The notes beneath the pieces were generated by a model, which made no database searches, was not told the origin of the DNA, and saw only the letters and a program-made list of their open reading frames with translations. Source: Halobacteriales archaeon (GTDB lineage Archaea > Halobacteriota > Halobacteria > Halorutilales > JAHENH01). Taken from it: a DNA stretch of 17,622 nucleotides. A program made the translations under genes and the position numbers. Shown here in pieces: positions 15,866-17,622 of the stretch. Position 1 is the stretch's first letter. Each line of letters opens with the position of its first letter. The stretch spans positions 1 through 17,622 of the forward strand of contig JAHENH010000104.1 of NCBI GenBank assembly GCA_018609935.1. Direction: 5' to 3'.

Positions 15866-17188
15866 ATGTTAGATGATCTTGGATCCTCTATTAGAGGTGC
15901 ATTAAAAAAAATAACAGGAAGAATTAGTGAAGAAGAAATCGAAGTAGTAGTAAAAGAAGTACAACGAGCTCTTCTAGAAGCCGACGTAGAAGTAACATTA
16001 GTTAAACAAGTAAGTAAATCAGTCAAGGAACGTTCTCTGAAAGAAGAAAGAGAAGGTGAAAATCCTCGTGAAAGAGTTCTAAGGGTTGTATATGAAGAAC
16101 TTGTAGACCTATTAGGAAAAGAGCCTACTGAGATAGAACTAGAAAGACAAGTTATTCTTCTATCTGGACTTCAGGGATCCGGCAAAACAACTACTGCAGC
16201 AAAGCTTGCTAGTTGGTTTTCGAGAAAAGGCATAGAAAGTGCTATAGTACAGACTGACACCCATAGGCCTGGTGCATATGAACAAGCAAAAGAACTGGCA
16301 GAAAAAGCTGGTGTAGAGTTTTATGGTGAAAGGGATAGTAATCCAGAAGAAATAGCTAAGAATGGGGTTGAAAAATTCCAAGATGAAAGAGCCGTAATAG
16401 TGGATACTGCCGGAAGGCATTCACTCGAAGAAGAAATGATAGATGAGATAGAAGTGATAGAAAAAGCTATAAACCCTGATATTAACTTTTTAGTTCTTGA
16501 TGCATCTCTTGGTCAAGGAGCCAAGAAACAAGCGCAAACATTCAATGAATCTATAGGTGTAGATGGAGTCATCATAACAAAACTTGATGGTACAGCTAAA
16601 GGAGGGGGTACTTTAGCTGCTGTATCAGAAACAAATTCATCTATTGGTTTTGTAGGAACAGGAGAGAGAGTTGAAGATTTTGAACGTTTTGATCCTGAGG
16701 GATTTGTTTCAAGGCTTCTAGGCATGGGAGATTTAGAAGCACTAGCCAAAAGAGCGGAAGAAGCAGTAGAGGAAGAAGACATGGAAATGGATACAGAAGA
16801 TATATTGAAAGGTGACTTAACATTAAAAGATGTATATGAGCAACTTGATACAGTTCAAAACATGGGTCCTCTAGAACAAATATTTGATATGCTTCCTCTT
16901 GGAGGATTAAAAGATGAACTTCCAGAAATAGATGAAGCAGAAGAAAAGTTAGATAATTATAAAGTAATAATGGATTCTATGACAGAGAAAGAATTAGAAA
17001 ATCCTAGATCTATTGGAGCTTCCCAGATTGAAAGAATATCACGTGGTTCTGGAAAAAGCAAAGAAGAAGTAAGAGAACTTTTAGAACAACATAGAAAGAT
17101 GGAACAAGCTATGAATCAAATGAAAGGGAGAGAAGGAGAAATACAAAAGATGGCAGAAAAAATGGGTATGAACAATCTTCCATTTTAG
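15866..17188 (+). CDS. srp54: Signal recognition particle GTPase SRP54
   Basis: The protein subunit of SRP that binds signal sequences and 7S RNA and docks with FtsY at the membrane. The 440 residues show the N domain (1-95) and the G domain: G1 GLQGSGKT (101-108), DTHRPGAYEQ (131-140), G3 DTAGR (180-184), G4 TKLDG (238-242) and the GTGERVEDFERFDP linker. The M domain follows (about 310 to end), with a Met-rich tail (GSGKSKEEVRELLEQ, MEQAMNQMKG). The length is normal for archaeal SRP54, and the protein is distinctly acidic. No ribosome binding site is evident before the ATG. The stop is followed by an inverted-repeat terminator-like element before the oppositely oriented tRNA-Arg. Confidence 0.97.
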   Translation: MLDDLGSSIRGALKKITGRISEEEIEVVVKEVQRALLEADVEVTLVKQVSKSVKERSLKEEREGENPRERVLRVVYEELVDLLGKEPTEIELERQVILLSGLQGSGKTTTAAKLASWFSRKGIESAIVQTDTHRPGAYEQAKELAEKAGVEFYGERDSNPEEIAKNGVEKFQDERAVIVDTAGRHSLEEEMIDEIEVIEKAINPDINFLVLDASLGQGAKKQAQTFNESIGVDGVIITKLDGTAKGGGTLAAVSETNSSIGFVGTGERVEDFERFDPEGFVSRLLGMGDLEALAKRAEEAVEEEDMEMDTEDILKGDLTLKDVYEQLDTVQNMGPLEQIFDMLPLGGLKDELPEIDEAEEKLDNYKVIMDSMTEKELENPRSIGASQIERISRGSGKSKEEVRELLEQHRKMEQAMNQMKGREGEIQKMAEKMGMNNLPF

Positions 17189-17221
17189 CTTTTAATCTCT
17201 AAAAATATTTAGAATAATTTC

Positions 17222-17265
17222 TATGTTTAATAAGAGGGTAAACTTATTATTTTTAATTAAACATA
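17222..17265. terminator. Nested inverted repeat between srp54 and tRNA-Arg
   Basis: An outer 10-bp inverted repeat (TATGTTTAAT at 17222-17231, ATTAAACATA at 17256-17265) encloses an overlapping 7-bp inner stem (TAATAAG at 17228-17234, CTTATTA at 17243-17249). TTTTT follows the inner stem at 17250-17254. It lies 34 bp after the srp54 stop and 36 bp past the 3' end of the convergent tRNA gene, so it may stop transcription from both sides. The T-run after the inner stem favours the plus strand. Confidence 0.5.
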
Positions 17266-17300
17266 AATTATTATGAAAAATATATAGCAAACGCTACTAA

Positions 17301-17373
17301 CGGGCTCGGCGGGATTTGAACCCGCGATTTGGAGCTTAGGAGGCCCCCGCCCTATCCACTAGGCCACGAGCCC
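17301..17373 (-). tRNA. tRNA-Arg (anticodon CCU)
   Basis: A full cloverleaf folds on the minus strand: acceptor GGGCTCG with CGAGCCC, D arm GCCT/GGGC, anticodon stem GGGGC/GCTCC with one G-U pair, and T arm GCGGG-TTCAAAT-CCCGC. The 7-nt anticodon loop is CTCCTAA, giving anticodon CCT (reads AGG, arginine). The discriminator base is G at 17301 and the following bases are TTA, so the CCA end is not encoded. No intron is seen. It lies 17 bp after the tatA stop in the same orientation, so it may share that transcript. Confidence 0.95.
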
Positions 17374-17390
17374 CTACCAACCAACTTTAT

Positions 17391-17622
17391 TTATTCTTTA
17401 TCTTCTGTTTCTGTATTGTCTTTTTCGCTTTTCTGGTTTTGCTGTATGTCACTTTGCTGTGTTTTTTCTTTCGCTTCTTCAAGTTCGTTTTGGGCTTCTA
17501 CTTTTGCTTTTTCGAATTCTTTTTGTGCTTTACCAGCACTTCTTGCTATCTTTGGAATCTTATCAGCACCAAATAACAACACAGCAAGCAAAACAATAAC
17601 AGCAATCTCAGGAGCCCCAATA
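17391..17622 (-). CDS. tatA: Sec-independent translocase subunit TatA (5' end beyond the window)
   Basis: TatA forms the pore-like oligomer of the twin-arginine translocation system that exports folded proteins. Reading in frame to the window edge gives IGAPEIAVIVLAVLLFGADK, the single transmembrane helix, then the FGADKIPKIARSAGK hinge and start of the amphipathic helix. A Glu/Lys/Gln-rich tail of about 45 residues ends at TAA (17391). The proper start codon lies just outside the window, probably only one or two codons away; the internal TTG at 17591 is not a sensible start because it would cut the membrane helix. The polar, acidic C-tail is usual for TatA. Confidence 0.9.
   Translation of the reverse strand, partial: IGAPEIAVIVLLAVLLFGADKIPKIARSAGKAQKEFEKAKVEAQNELEEAKEKTQQSDIQQNQKSEKDNTETEDKE

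Noticed and set aside
15563..16026. Minus-strand frames opposite nadM and the start of srp54
   Set aside because: They are antisense shadows with Ser/Leu/Phe-rich composition; both plus-strand genes have full diagnostic motifs.
17301..17373. tRNA-Arg as the attachment site of an integrated element
   Set aside because: No integrase and no repeat of the tRNA 3' end was seen in the window, and the flanking genes are ordinary core genes.
17391..17591. A complete 66-residue TatA starting at TTG 17591
   Set aside because: In-frame sequence continues upstream to the window edge and supplies the rest of the transmembrane helix (IGAPEIAVIV), so the gene is cut by the window and not started there.
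1..17622. CRISPR array, insertion sequence, phage or defence genes
   Set aside because: I saw no regularly spaced repeats, transposase motifs or terminal inverted repeats, and every sizeable coding region has a housekeeping or metabolic assignment.

Overview
This window is about one-third G+C by eye and encodes a euryarchaeal chromosome segment. The archaeal assignment rests on several genes: a membrane-anchored LonB protease, archaeal-type NMN adenylyltransferase (NadM), SRP54, aIF1A, archaeal RNase J, class I GluRS with divergent archaeal signatures, and two enzymes of isoprenoid/ether-lipid synthesis (type 2 isopentenyl-diphosphate isomerase and group I geranylgeranylglyceryl phosphate synthase). 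Many proteins are rich in Asp and Glu, and several have their closest feel in haloarchaeal and methanogen families. A low-GC halophilic or methanogenic euryarchaeon (for example a Methanonatronarchaeia-like lineage) would fit, but this is inference and not proven by the sequence.

Layout. Nearly everything from 228 to 15202 is on the minus strand; only a small zinc-finger gene (11331-11564) is plus. In order of minus-strand transcription: lonB, an NSUN-type m5C RNA methyltransferase and a small RsmF-C-terminal/PUA-like protein overlapping it by 4 nt (15202-11856); a CoA-transferase/acetyl-CoA hydrolase (11088-9640); a two-ACT-domain protein (9388-8900); then aIF1A, a DUF1152 protein, GGGP synthase, IDI2, RNase J and GluRS (8536-2339); finally a UbiB/ABC1-family kinase-like membrane protein (1982-228). 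On the plus strand at the right end are nadM and srp54. They converge on a tRNA-Arg(CCU) and the 5'-truncated tatA at the window edge, both on the minus strand.

How the genes fit together. IDI2-RNase J-GluRS is the core of a widespread archaeal cluster that normally also holds the GGPP synthase gene. Here that gene is absent between RNase J and GluRS, and GGGP synthase, the step that consumes GGPP, sits directly upstream of IDI2. The other genes are mostly membrane/protein housekeeping (LonB, SRP54, TatA, UbiB) and RNA/translation functions (NSUN methylase, PUA-like partner, aIF1A, GluRS, tRNA-Arg).

The most striking anomaly is the IDI2 gene. Its protein is recognisable from end to end (352 residues once repaired), but the reading frame is broken three times within about 165 bp: two single-base losses in A-runs and one in-frame TGA. 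I saw no insertion sequence, CRISPR array, phage gene or defence island, and no clearly novel multi-gene system. The less-explained items are the DUF1152 gene, the orphan double zinc-finger protein, the separate PUA-like partner of the methylase, and a structured-looking gap at 1983-2338.
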